Positions 1-7,314 of a stretch of 64,000 nt of DNA are shown here, one piece after another (the stretch's first letter is position 1; each line of letters starts with the position of its first letter). This DNA comes from JAAYAO01 sp051133435 (GTDB lineage Bacteria > Actinomycetota > Actinomycetes > Propionibacteriales > Propionibacteriaceae), in contig NZ_JBPGNY010000005.1 of the NCBI RefSeq assembly GCF_051133435.1, forward strand, positions 316,459 through 380,458, given 5' to 3'. The position numbers and the translations under genes are program-made. Under the pieces are notes generated by a model. It made no database searches. It saw only the letters and a list, made by a program, of their open reading frames with translations, and was not told the DNA's origin.

Positions 1-418
1 TGGTGATCTGTCCACCCCAGGATGCGCCGATCAGGTTGTAGTTGACTTCCTCGGCGCTCACCCCGGCCTGGTCGGCGATGGCCTGGCGAACCTGGACGAC
101 CTCGTCGACCTCGAGGGAGCGGGTCTGTACCCGCACCGTGTTGTCACCGATGGTGAGCACCGAGAGGTCTTCGAGGTTCTCCACCCCGGAGCCCAGCACC
201 GCTTGCCGGTACTGCTCGGTGGTCTCGGCGGTGACGGGGGTGGACACCTGGAAGTCGGCGCCACCCTTGAACTCGATGCCCAGGGTCAGGCCGCGGATCA
301 GCAGGGCCAGGATGCAGATGACCAGGATGATGCCGGAGACGATGTACCAGCGCTTGCGGCGTCCGACGAAGTCCGCGTCCAAAGTGCCGTGTCGCAGGCG
401 GGCGAGGGTTTCACGCAT
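1..418 (-). CDS. secF: Protein-export membrane protein SecF (3' part lies outside the window)
   Basis: SecF pairs with SecD in the inner-membrane complex that uses the proton-motive force to help SecYEG complete protein translocation. About 139 N-terminal residues are visible. They show a cytoplasmic N-terminus, one transmembrane segment near residues 24-45 (rich in I/L/V), then the typical motif GIEFKGGADF and the start of the extracytoplasmic P1 domain. The ATG at 418 overlaps the secD stop by 8 bp (ATGCGTGA), so the two are translationally coupled. The gene continues past base 1, so its C-terminal membrane domain cannot be judged. The identification rests on the motif and on the secD-secF order. 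Confidence 0.93.
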   Translation of the reverse strand, partial: MRETLARLRHGTLDADFVGRRKRWYIVSGIILVICILALLIRGLTLGIEFKGGADFQVSTPVTAETTEQYRQAVLGSGVENLEDLSVLTIGDNTVRVQTRSLEVDEVVQVRQAIADQAGVSAEEVNYNLIGASWGGQIT

Positions 419-2099
419 CCGCCTTCACCTCCTTGTTGGAACGGACCCGACGACGGGAACCGGGCAGTTCGCTGACACCGACCAGGGCCGGGGAGACGCC
501 CGATCCACGGCGTCCCTCACCGAAGAACCGGGTGCGGGCCAACAGGGTCATCAGCGGCTTGCTGAACAGGAAGATCAGCACCAGGTCGATCACGGTGCTC
601 AACCCGAGCACGAAGGCGAAGCCCTTGACCGCGCCGATCGCCAGGATGAACAGGATCACCGCCGACAACGCTTGCACACCGTTGGAGATCAGCAGGGTGG
701 GTTTGGTGCGATCCCAGGCGCTCTCCACGGCCGAACGCACGGTGCGGCCCTGCCGGATCTCGTCCTTGACGCGTTCGAAGTAGATGATGAAGGAGTCGGC
801 CGTCATGCCGATACCCACGATCGCGCCGGCGATACCGGGCAGGTTCAGCGCCATGCCCACCGACTCACCGAGGATCGACAGCGCCGCCCAGGTCATCACC
901 AGGGCCATCACCAGGGAGGCGAAGATCACCACCGACAGGGCCCGGTAGATGTAGATCGCGAAGCCGAGCACCAGGATCAGGCCGATGATGCCGGCGATGA
1001 TGCCCGCCCGGAGCTGTTCGCCACCCAGGGCGGCCGAGATGTTGTCCACCGAGGAGACCTCGAAGGTCAGCGGCAAGGAGCCGTACTTCAACACATTGGC
1101 CAACTCGTTGGCGCCGGACTGGTTGAATCCGCCGCGGATCACCGCGCGTCCGCCGGGAATCGGCTCGTCGACGCTGGGGGCGGAGATCACATCGGAGTCG
1201 AGCACGATCGCGAACCGGTTGTTCGGCTGGCCGAGCTGGGCGAGCTGACGGGTGGCGGCCTCGAAGAGGCGCGCGCCCTCTCCGTTGAAGGCCAGTTCGA
1301 CGACCCACTCGAACTCGTTCTGCGGAACGCCGGCCGAGGCGCTGTCCAACTGGTCGCCACTGATCAGGGCCGGGCCGAGCAGGTACTTCTCGGTGCCCTC
1401 GCGATTGCAGGCGAAAAGCGGCTGATCGGAGACCTCGGGGAAGGGGTCGGAGCAATTCCATTCCATGAAAGCCCGCTGGTCCTCCGCCGAGGGCTGCCAG
1501 GTGAGGGCTTCTTCGGGGCTCCAGCCCGATCCCGGTTCGGTCGGACGCGGCGCCTGCGGCAGCTGCGGTTCCCGCTCGGGCGGGGCGGTGGTCGGGTCAC
1601 CGCTCGGTTGACCGGAGGGTTCACCCGAGGGCTGGGCGGTCGGGTCCGACGAGGGCTGACCGCTGGGATCGCCCGAAGGTTGACCGGAAGGTTCGCCGGA
1701 GGGTTGCTCGCTCGGCGAGGGCGGGGTCGGCATCACCGGTTGGGCGGTGATCACCTGCCGGAAGGTCAGCACCGCGGTGGTGCCCACCATCCGCACCAGT
1801 TCGTCCTGCTGGACGTTGGGTACCGCCACCACGATCTGGTTGCCACCGGAGGTGGTGACCTCGGTTTCACCGACGCCGAGGGCGTCGACGCGGTTCTGGA
1901 TGATGGTGCGGGCTTGTTCCAGGCTCTCGGGGGTCACCTCGCCGGTGCGGGTGGACGCGGTCAAGGTGACCGTCGTGCCGCCCTGGAGGTCCAGTCCGAG
2001 TTTGGGCTTCCAACTGCCCATGGCGACCATGGTGGCGAGCATGGCGATGAGCAACACGCCCAACACCACCAGGGTGCGAACAGGTCGAACTTTGTGCAT
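411..2099 (-). CDS. secD: Protein translocase subunit SecD
   Basis: SecD is the large partner of SecF in the post-translocational Sec motor. The 562-residue product has an N-terminal membrane segment (about 8-28), the hallmark KLGLDLQGG (about 33-41), a large extracytoplasmic P1 domain, and from about residue 365 a block of membrane helices containing GIAGAIVGIGMTADSFIIYFER, characteristic of the RND-like SecD/SecF core. Between residues about 125 and 180 the P1 domain holds a low-complexity insert of repeated PSG[EQD] units followed by proline-rich sequence. Mycobacterial SecD also carries a proline-rich region here, so this is probably a lineage trait. The gene sits between yajC (10-bp gap) and secF (8-bp overlap), the canonical order. 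Confidence 0.97.
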   Translation of the reverse strand: MHKVRPVRTLVVLGVLLIAMLATMVAMGSWKPKLGLDLQGGTTVTLTASTRTGEVTPESLEQARTIIQNRVDALGVGETEVTTSGGNQIVVAVPNVQQDELVRMVGTTAVLTFRQVITAQPVMPTPPSPSEQPSGEPSGQPSGDPSGQPSSDPTAQPSGEPSGQPSGDPTTAPPEREPQLPQAPRPTEPGSGWSPEEALTWQPSAEDQRAFMEWNCSDPFPEVSDQPLFACNREGTEKYLLGPALISGDQLDSASAGVPQNEFEWVVELAFNGEGARLFEAATRQLAQLGQPNNRFAIVLDSDVISAPSVDEPIPGGRAVIRGGFNQSGANELANVLKYGSLPLTFEVSSVDNISAALGGEQLRAGIIAGIIGLILVLGFAIYIYRALSVVIFASLVMALVMTWAALSILGESVGMALNLPGIAGAIVGIGMTADSFIIYFERVKDEIRQGRTVRSAVESAWDRTKPTLLISNGVQALSAVILFILAIGAVKGFAFVLGLSTVIDLVLIFLFSKPLMTLLARTRFFGEGRRGSGVSPALVGVSELPGSRRRVRSNKEVKADA

Positions 2100-2109
2100 G
2101 GGGGCGCGA

Positions 2110-2619
2110 TTACTCCTGGCTGCGATCCGGCCGGGCGACCTCGGGATCGTCGGTCGGCTCGGCGGCCGGCACGTCGGTGCGGTCGGTCACGGTGTCCTCG
2201 ACGACGGGCTCGGTGACCACCGGGTCGGCGACAACCGGCTCATTGGTCACCGCTTCGTCGGCACCAACAGCTTCTTGGGCAACTGCAGCGTCGCCGGTGA
2301 CCACAGCCGGGTCGGCCTCGGTGCCGGGCTCGTCGTCATCGGCGGCGAACTCATCGGTCGCGCTGGTGTTGATGATGACCTGCTTCAGCACCGACATCTC
2401 CAGGCCCGGGGCGATTTCCACCAGCACCTGGGTGTCACCGATCTCGACAACATTGGCAATGATGCCGCTGGACAACATCACGGTCGTCCCGGGCTGCAGG
2501 GCGTCCATCATCTTGGCCTGCTCCTTGACCCGACGCTGCTGGGGGCGAATCAACAGCAGGTAGAAGAGCAAGCCCATGACGGCGAGCAGGCCGAGCGTGG
2601 ACACGATGTTCTCGGGCAT
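2110..2619 (-). CDS. yajC: Sec translocon accessory protein YajC
   Basis: YajC is a small single-pass membrane protein that associates with SecDF and SecYEG. The 169-residue product has one membrane segment at about residues 7-23, followed by the family motif LIRPQQRRVKEQ and a small soluble domain (TTVMLSSGIIANVVEIGDTQV). The last 80 residues or so are an acidic extension rich in Val, Pro, Glu and Asp, longer than in E. coli YajC (110 residues) but common in actinobacteria. Start ATG at 2619 has AGGA six bases upstream. It leads secD and secF, and a TAGACT box in the 57-bp gap behind ruvB may be the operon's -10 element. Confidence 0.95.
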   Translation of the reverse strand: MPENIVSTLGLLAVMGLLFYLLLIRPQQRRVKEQAKMMDALQPGTTVMLSSGIIANVVEIGDTQVLVEIAPGLEMSVLKQVIINTSATDEFAADDDEPGTEADPAVVTGDAAVAQEAVGADEAVTNEPVVADPVVTEPVVEDTVTDRTDVPAAEPTDDPEVARPDRSQE

Positions 2620-2663
2620 AACATTCCTAAACAGTTGTGATGACAGCGGATACCGCCGCGCGG

Positions 2664-2669
2664 AGTCTA
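2664..2669 (-). promoter_or_regulatory. Candidate -10 element (TAGACT) for yajC-secD-secF
   Basis: The hexamer TAGACT, a good actinobacterial -10 (TAnnnT), lies 45 bases upstream of the yajC start in the only gap between ruvB and yajC. No convincing -35 is visible. The same hexamer recurs upstream of five other genes in this window. Confidence 0.4.
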
Positions 2670-2676
2670 CACCTCT

Positions 2677-3699
2677 TCACGCGAACAGGTCCGGTCCTTG
2701 ATTGTCGGGCACTACCAACCCTAGATGTTCCCATGCCGCAGGCAAGGCAACCCGCCCCCGCTGGGTCCGCATCAGGAAGCCCTGGCGCACCAGGAAGGGC
2801 TCGGCCACTTCCTCCACGGTGCCGGCTTCCTCACCGACTGCCATCGCCAGGGTTGAAATGCCCACCGGTCCCCCGCCGAAGCGTCGGCACACCGCGTCCA
2901 GCACGGCCCGGTCCAGCCGGTCCAGGCCCAGTTCGTCCACCTCGTAGAGGGCCAGCGCGGCATGGGCCAGGTCCTGGGTGACCCGGCCGTCGGCGCGCAC
3001 CTCGGCGTAGTCGCGCACCCGGCGCAACAGCCGATTGGCGATCCGCGGGGTGCCTCGGGAGCGGCGGGCGATCTCGGCGGCCGCCTCGGGGTCGATCCGC
3101 ACCGACAGCACGGCTGCCGAGCGGTGCACGATGTGCTCCAGGGCCGCGGGCTCGTAGTAGTCGAGCTGGGCGGTGAAGCCGAACCGGTCGCGCAGTGGCC
3201 CGGGCAGCAATCCGGCCCGGGTGGTGGCCCCGACCAGGGTGAACCGGGGAATGTCGATCGGGATCGCGGTCGCCCCGGGGCCCTTGCCGACCACCACGTC
3301 GACGCGGAAGTCCTCCATCGCCAAATAAAGCATCTCTTCTGCCGGCCGCGACATCCGGTGAATCTCGTCGAGAAAGAAGACCTCCCCCTCGACCAGGCCG
3401 GACAGGATCGCGGCCAGGTCCCCGGCGTGCTGGATCGCCGGCCCGGACGAGATTCGCAGCGGCGCGGCCATTTCGGCGGCGATGATCATCGCCAGGGTGG
3501 TTTTGCCCAACCCGGGCGGGCCAGACAGCAACACATGGTCGGGTACCTGGTTGCGGCCCCGGGCTGCGGCCAGCATCAACTCGAGTTGGTCACTGACCCG
3601 CTCCTGGCCCTCGAATTCGGACAGCCGGGCCGGCCGCAGGGCGGCTTCGACGGCCTTGTCCTCGGCATCGGCAACCGGGTCCACCGGTGAATATTCCAT
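2677..3699 (-). CDS. ruvB: Holliday junction branch-migration helicase RuvB
   Basis: RuvB is the hexameric AAA+ motor that drives branch migration with RuvA and hands the junction to RuvC. The 340-residue protein has Walker A GPPGLGKTT (60-68), Walker B with DEIH (111-114), sensor motif GATTRAG, arginine-finger region GPLRDRFG and a winged-helix C-terminal domain (EEAGTVEEVAEPFLVRQGFLMRT). The length matches the family. It lies 6 bp behind ruvA and is the last gene of ruvCAB. Its ATG has only a weak ribosome-binding site, so its translation probably depends on coupling to ruvA. Confidence 0.98.
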   Translation of the reverse strand: MEYSPVDPVADAEDKAVEAALRPARLSEFEGQERVSDQLELMLAAARGRNQVPDHVLLSGPPGLGKTTLAMIIAAEMAAPLRISSGPAIQHAGDLAAILSGLVEGEVFFLDEIHRMSRPAEEMLYLAMEDFRVDVVVGKGPGATAIPIDIPRFTLVGATTRAGLLPGPLRDRFGFTAQLDYYEPAALEHIVHRSAAVLSVRIDPEAAAEIARRSRGTPRIANRLLRRVRDYAEVRADGRVTQDLAHAALALYEVDELGLDRLDRAVLDAVCRRFGGGPVGISTLAMAVGEEAGTVEEVAEPFLVRQGFLMRTQRGRVALPAAWEHLGLVVPDNQGPDLFA

Positions 3700-3705
3700 C
3701 GCGTG

Positions 3706-4302
3706 CTACTTGGCCATCGTTTGCAGGGCGGCCCGCATCAGGGCCGCGATGGTGATCTCCGGGTTCTCCTCCACCAGGCCGGCGACCCGGTCACAGGCCA
3801 GTTCGGCCTCCTTGGCCGACCAGCCGAGGCCTTCCAGACCACCGGCCACCTGGGTGCGCCAGGGTGCTGCGGTCGGACGGGTCGGTTTGCTGACCGCGGA
3901 GGGGGTGTAGACCTTGTCCTTGAGTTCCAGCACCATCCGCTGGGCTCCCTTGCGGCCGATCCCGGGCACCCGGGTCAAGGTGGCGAGGTCTTCGCTGTCG
4001 ATCGCGGCCCGCACCTCATCGGGGCTGAGCACCGCCAGCACCGCCTGGGCGAGTCGGGGCCCGATGCCGGACGCGGTTTGCAGCACCACGAACAGGTCGC
4101 GGGCATCGTCGTCGCCGAAGCCGTAGAGGGTCAGGGAGTCCTCCCGGACCACCAGGGATGTGGCCAACCGGGCGGTCTCCCCCAAGCGTAGGTCGGCGGT
4201 GGTCTGTGGGCTGCATTGGGCCTCCAGGCCCACCCCGCCGATGTCGAGTACCACCGAGGTGGCCCCGATCGCGGTCACCGTGCCGTTCAGATGGGCAATC
4301 AT
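3706..4302 (-). CDS. ruvA: Holliday junction DNA-binding protein RuvA
   Basis: RuvA tetramers bind four-way junctions and load RuvB. The 198-residue product starts MIAHLNGTVTAIG (OB-fold domain I). It carries two helix-hairpin-helix motifs, LQTASGIGPRLAQAVLA and LTRVPGIGRKGAQRMVLEL, in domain II, and ends in the small domain III that contacts RuvB (SAKEAELACDRVAG). The ATG at 4302 was chosen because it overlaps the ruvC stop by 4 bp (ATGA) and gives the family-standard N-terminus. Longer in-frame starts run into ruvC. It is the middle gene of ruvCAB. Confidence 0.97.
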   Translation of the reverse strand: MIAHLNGTVTAIGATSVVLDIGGVGLEAQCSPQTTADLRLGETARLATSLVVREDSLTLYGFGDDDARDLFVVLQTASGIGPRLAQAVLAVLSPDEVRAAIDSEDLATLTRVPGIGRKGAQRMVLELKDKVYTPSAVSKPTRPTAAPWRTQVAGGLEGLGWSAKEAELACDRVAGLVEENPEITIAALMRAALQTMAK

Positions 4303-4808
4303 CGGCTCGCCGCCTCGACCGCGGCCTGCAGCCGGTTGCGGGCCCCACCGCGCCACAGTTGGCAGATCGCCAGCGCGACCGCGTCGGCGGCATCGGCCGG
4401 TTTGGGGGCGGCGGCCAGTCGCAGGATGCGGGCCACCATCGACCCGACCTGGGCTTTGTCGGCGCGTCCCGAACCGGTGATCGCGGCCTTGACCTCCGAA
4501 GGGGTATGGGTGTCGACCGGAATGCCGAGACTGGCACCGATCATCATCGCCACCCCGGCGGCCTGGGCGGTACCGATCACGCTGGACAGGTTGTGTTGGG
4601 CGAACACCCGCTCCACCGCGATCACATCGGGCGCATGGGCCCGGATCTGTTCGGTGAGCTCCTGGGACAGGGTGTACAGCCGTCGGGCCGGGTCGAGGTC
4701 GGCGGGAGTCCGGATCACTCCGGCCATCACCAGTTGGGCGTTACGCCCACCCTCGACCACGCCCACGCCACAACGGGTCAATCCGGGGTCGATGCCCATC
4801 ACCCGCAA
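4299..4808 (-). CDS. ruvC: Crossover junction endodeoxyribonuclease RuvC
   Basis: RuvC resolves Holliday junctions by paired nicks. The 169-residue protein keeps all four acidic catalytic residues in family positions: D7 (GIDPGLTRCG), E66 (VIAVERVF), D139 and D142 (PADAADAVA). The start is TTG at 4808: GGAGG lies exactly seven bases upstream, and the N-terminus MRVMGIDPG matches the family. GTG and ATG codons two and three positions later are less well spaced. It heads the ruvCAB operon, and a LexA-box-like dyad lies 43 bases upstream, so SOS induction is likely. Confidence 0.96.
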   Translation of the reverse strand: MRVMGIDPGLTRCGVGVVEGGRNAQLVMAGVIRTPADLDPARRLYTLSQELTEQIRAHAPDVIAVERVFAQHNLSSVIGTAQAAGVAMMIGASLGIPVDTHTPSEVKAAITGSGRADKAQVGSMVARILRLAAAPKPADAADAVALAICQLWRGGARNRLQAAVEAASR

Positions 4809-4850
4809 GGCGGCACCTCCCTCGTCCGAACCACACCCGTCCGCACGGTG

Positions 4851-4864
4851 CGAACGTATGTTCG
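4851..4864. promoter_or_regulatory. Candidate LexA (SOS) box upstream of ruvCAB
   Basis: CGAAC-GTAT-GTTCG is a perfect dyad matching the core of the actinobacterial/Gram-positive SOS box (CGAAC-N4-GTTCG). It sits in the short gap between the ends of yebC and ruvC. The outermost bases (G and G) differ from the mycobacterial T...A flanks. Its position in front of a DNA-repair operon supports function. Confidence 0.75.
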
Positions 4865-4868
4865 GATC

Positions 4869-5633
4869 CTAGCCCTCGAGTTGGGCGATCACTTCGTCCG
4901 ACGCGTCGAAGTTGCCGAAAACATTCTGGACGTCATCGGAGTCCTCGAGCGCCTCGATGATCTTCAACAGCTTCTCCAGGGTCGGCGCGTCGACCTCCTG
5001 GGTGAAGTCGGGCACGAAGGACACCTCGGCCGATTCGTAGTCCAGCCCGGCGGCCTGCACCGCCTGGCGCACCGAAACCGTGTCGTTGGGGTCGCAGACG
5101 ATCTCGAAGTTCTCCCCGGCGTCCTCGACCTCCTCGGGGTTGGCGTCCAGGGTGGCTTCCAGCAGGTCGTCCTCGGTGACGGTGCGACCCTCCTGCTCCT
5201 TGGCCACCACCACCACGCCCTTGCGGGAGAACAGTCGGGCGGTGGAGCCGACGTCGGCCATCGTGCCGCCGTTGCGGGTGACCGCAACCCGCACATCGGA
5301 GGCGGAGCGGTTGCGGTTGTCGGTGAGGCACTCGATCAGCAGCGCGATACCGGCGGGGCCGTAGGCCTCGTACATGATCGTCTCGTAGTCCGAACCACCG
5401 GCGTCGGCACCCGAGCCGCGCTTGACCGCGCGCTCGATGTTGTCGTTCGGTACCGAGTTCTTCTTGGCCTTCTGGATCGCGTCGTACAGCGTCGGGTTGC
5501 CGGCCGGGTCTCCGCCACCGATCCGGGCCGCCACTTCGATGCCCTTGACCAGCTTGGCAAACAGCTTGCCGCGCTTGGCGTCGAGCGCCGCTTTCTTATG
5601 CTTGGTGGTGGCCCATTTCGAGTGACCTGCCAT
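4869..5633 (-). CDS. YebC/PmpR (TACO1) family protein
   Basis: Members of this family have been described both as DNA-binding regulators (PmpR) and as ribosome-associated factors helping translation of difficult sequences such as proline runs. The 254-residue product begins MAGHSKWATTKHKKAALDAKRGKLF, the family hallmark, and continues with GGGDPAGNPTLYDAIQKAKKNSVPNDNIERAVKRG and YEAYGPAGIALLIECLTDNRNR. The ATG at 5633 has GAGGAG upstream and gives the canonical N-terminus. It often neighbours ruvCAB, as here. Its 5' end overlaps the 3' end of the acetyltransferase gene by 38 bp in another frame, which suggests co-transcription. Confidence 0.95.
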   Translation of the reverse strand: MAGHSKWATTKHKKAALDAKRGKLFAKLVKGIEVAARIGGGDPAGNPTLYDAIQKAKKNSVPNDNIERAVKRGSGADAGGSDYETIMYEAYGPAGIALLIECLTDNRNRSASDVRVAVTRNGGTMADVGSTARLFSRKGVVVVAKEQEGRTVTEDDLLEATLDANPEEVEDAGENFEIVCDPNDTVSVRQAVQAAGLDYESAEVSFVPDFTQEVDAPTLEKLLKIIEALEDSDDVQNVFGNFDASDEVIAQLEG

Positions 5634-6624
5634 CGGCGCTCTCCTCATCTCGCTTGTACAACACCATCGTGTCGGCAGCCTCATACCCTAGCCGCTCGTA
5701 CAGGCCGAGAGTATCCGGATTGGCGACGTCGACGCCCAATCCGGCCCCGGGCAGGCCCTGATCGGCGAAGGTGCGCATGCAGGCGGTGACCACCGCACTG
5801 GCCACTCCGCGGTGCCGCCACTCGCGCCGCACCCCCAGGTGATCGATCCAGCCACAGCGGCCCTCTTCGGCGTCGAATTCCGAACAGATCGCGTAGCCGA
5901 CGACCTCCTCCTCGCATTCGGCGTTGACCGCCACCCACGACCATTGCGGACGGGCCGCGGCCCGGTTCAACGTCTGTTCCCAGGCGTGCGGTGCGACCGG
6001 GTCGGCCCCCCATTCGCTTTCGAAAGCCTGGTTGTGGGCCAGCCGCACCGATTCGTAGCGGGCCGGGGTGAGCGGCACCAGGCGCACTCCCTCGGGCGCC
6101 TCCACCGTCTCGATGTCGGCCAGGTGCGGACGGACCATGTCGATGTACCAGCGCGCCGGGGTCATCCCGGCATTGAGCAGCAGGTGTTTGTGACCGGGGA
6201 GCTTCTCGTCGGCGTAGGCGATCAGTTGCAGGGGCCCGTCCCCGGGGCGGAAATCGCGGGCGTACCACTCGCGGGCCTGTTGAATCTGCCAGTCGAAGAG
6301 CCGTCGCCCGATGTTCTGGGATCGCCACACCGGGTGCACGCTGCCGCGCAACCAGATCCGGACGGGCTTGCCGTCGCGCCCGTACTTGCGGTTCCAGGCC
6401 CAGGCGGCGGGGTTTCCGCCGCGGTCGCGACCCAGCAGGCTGGAGATCTCCGGTTCGGAACCGGAGGAATGGAAATATTCGGTCATCTCCTCGAGGGTCT
6501 GCCGGTCGATCGCGTCGTCGAGATGCTCGATGGCGGTGACCAGAGCAGCGAAATCGGGCAGGTCCTTCGGGGTCAACGGGGCCCACGTCAGGGGGGTCAC
6601 GTCATCCAGGGGATGGGGTGACAC
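5596..6624 (-). CDS. GNAT-family N-acetyltransferase with two GNAT-like halves
   Basis: This predicted acetyl-CoA-dependent acyltransferase has no assignable substrate. The C-terminal half carries the clear motif A region LGVRREWRHRGVASAVVTACMRTFADQGL followed by GLGVDVANPDTLGLYERLGYEAADTM, the classic GNAT ending. The N-terminal half (about 10-160) resembles a second, degenerate GNAT fold (RIWLRGSVHPVWRSQNIGRRLFDWQIQQARE), as in mycothiol-synthase-like tandem GNATs. Start: the GTG at 6624 has AGGAGG six bases upstream and was preferred over an ATG 27 bases earlier that lacks one. A TAGACT box at 6655-6660 is a plausible promoter for this gene and yebC. It is not MshD on the evidence seen, but a relative cannot be excluded. 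Confidence 0.85.
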   Translation of the reverse strand: MSPHPLDDVTPLTWAPLTPKDLPDFAALVTAIEHLDDAIDRQTLEEMTEYFHSSGSEPEISSLLGRDRGGNPAAWAWNRKYGRDGKPVRIWLRGSVHPVWRSQNIGRRLFDWQIQQAREWYARDFRPGDGPLQLIAYADEKLPGHKHLLLNAGMTPARWYIDMVRPHLADIETVEAPEGVRLVPLTPARYESVRLAHNQAFESEWGADPVAPHAWEQTLNRAAARPQWSWVAVNAECEEEVVGYAICSEFDAEEGRCGWIDHLGVRREWRHRGVASAVVTACMRTFADQGLPGAGLGVDVANPDTLGLYERLGYEAADTMVLYKRDEESADGRSLEMGHHQA

Positions 6625-6654
6625 GGACTGCCTCCTCTCCGTTGAGGGCATTCG

Positions 6655-6660
6655 AGTCTA
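6655..6660 (-). promoter_or_regulatory. Candidate -10 element (TAGACT) for the GNAT-yebC unit
   Basis: TAGACT lies 31 bases upstream of the GTG start of the acetyltransferase. It is embedded in a short dyad (TTCGA-N5-TCGAA, 6651-6665). No clear -35 is visible. Confidence 0.4.
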
Positions 6661-6705
6661 TCGAACTCGCGTGGAACGTGGCTCATCGCCGCGCGTTGGG
6701 ACGGG

Positions 6706-7314
6706 TTATCGCCAAATACGCCGACGAGTGACCGGGCCTCCGCGGGGCATCGGGCCGGTGCTGTGCCATTCCTCCCGCCACGATCCCTGCGGTGCGGTCG
6801 GCCGGTCGGCGTCGGTGCGCAGGGCTTGCCACCAGGTGGTTTCGTCCTCGGCAACCAGTCGGGCACAGGCCGCAGCGACCTGCTCGGCCACCTGCTGTGG
6901 GGTGCCGGTGGCGCGGATCGGTGCACCGAAGCGCACTGCGACCCGTGGGCGGTCATCGGGACGGGGCAGCCCGCGACGCACGATGTCGCGCAGGCCACCG
7001 ACGGCCCGGGCACCGCGGACACCGACCGGGATGATCGGCAGCTCGGTTTCGGTGAGCAACTCCCCCACCCAGGGCTCGGTCAGGTCGGCCAACACCAGCA
7101 GGCTGTTGCCGGCGGCCACCTGAGCGCGTTGCAGCGGGCCGTCCCCGGTGGCGGCGCGCAACTGCCAACGGTGTTTACCGGGCAGCGCGGTGGCGATCAC
7201 CGCCGCGTCGAGGGCTGCGGTGTGCGGTGCCACCAGCAGCACCGGGCCGCGGACGCGGTGGAAGACCTCGGCCCCGCCGCTCTCCAGCCGCAGTACCGGG
7301 CTCAGCAGGTTCAT
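6706..7314 (-). CDS. PlsC-like lysophospholipid/1-acylglycerol-3-phosphate acyltransferase
   Basis: Probable membrane-associated acyltransferase that moves a fatty acyl group onto a glycerolipid hydroxyl. The 202-residue product has the catalytic HX4D motif early (HTAALD, about residue 32-37). A later segment LPIIPVGVRGARAVGG matches the family's substrate-binding block (P-I-x-P-V-x-x-x-G). The N-terminus is shorter than in E. coli PlsC and has no obvious transmembrane anchor. The ATG at 7314 overlaps the stop of the LarA-like gene by 4 bp (ATGA), so it is the last gene of the long his-lipid operon. The acyl acceptor is unknown, and the reductase upstream suggests an unusual lipid. Confidence 0.75.
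   Translation of the reverse strand: MNLLSPVLRLESGGAEVFHRVRGPVLLVAPHTAALDAAVIATALPGKHRWQLRAATGDGPLQRAQVAAGNSLLVLADLTEPWVGELLTETELPIIPVGVRGARAVGGLRDIVRRGLPRPDDRPRVAVRFGAPIRATGTPQQVAEQVAAACARLVAEDETTWWQALRTDADRPTAPQGSWREEWHSTGPMPRGGPVTRRRIWR

Noticed and set aside
42..2216. Long open frame on the plus strand opposite secD-yajC (and similar ones opposite dnaE, gltB, gatA and others)
   Set aside because: These are antisense shadows created by high G+C and codon bias. Their translations are rich in His, Gln, Gly and Arg with no recognisable motifs, while the opposite strand holds clear conserved genes.
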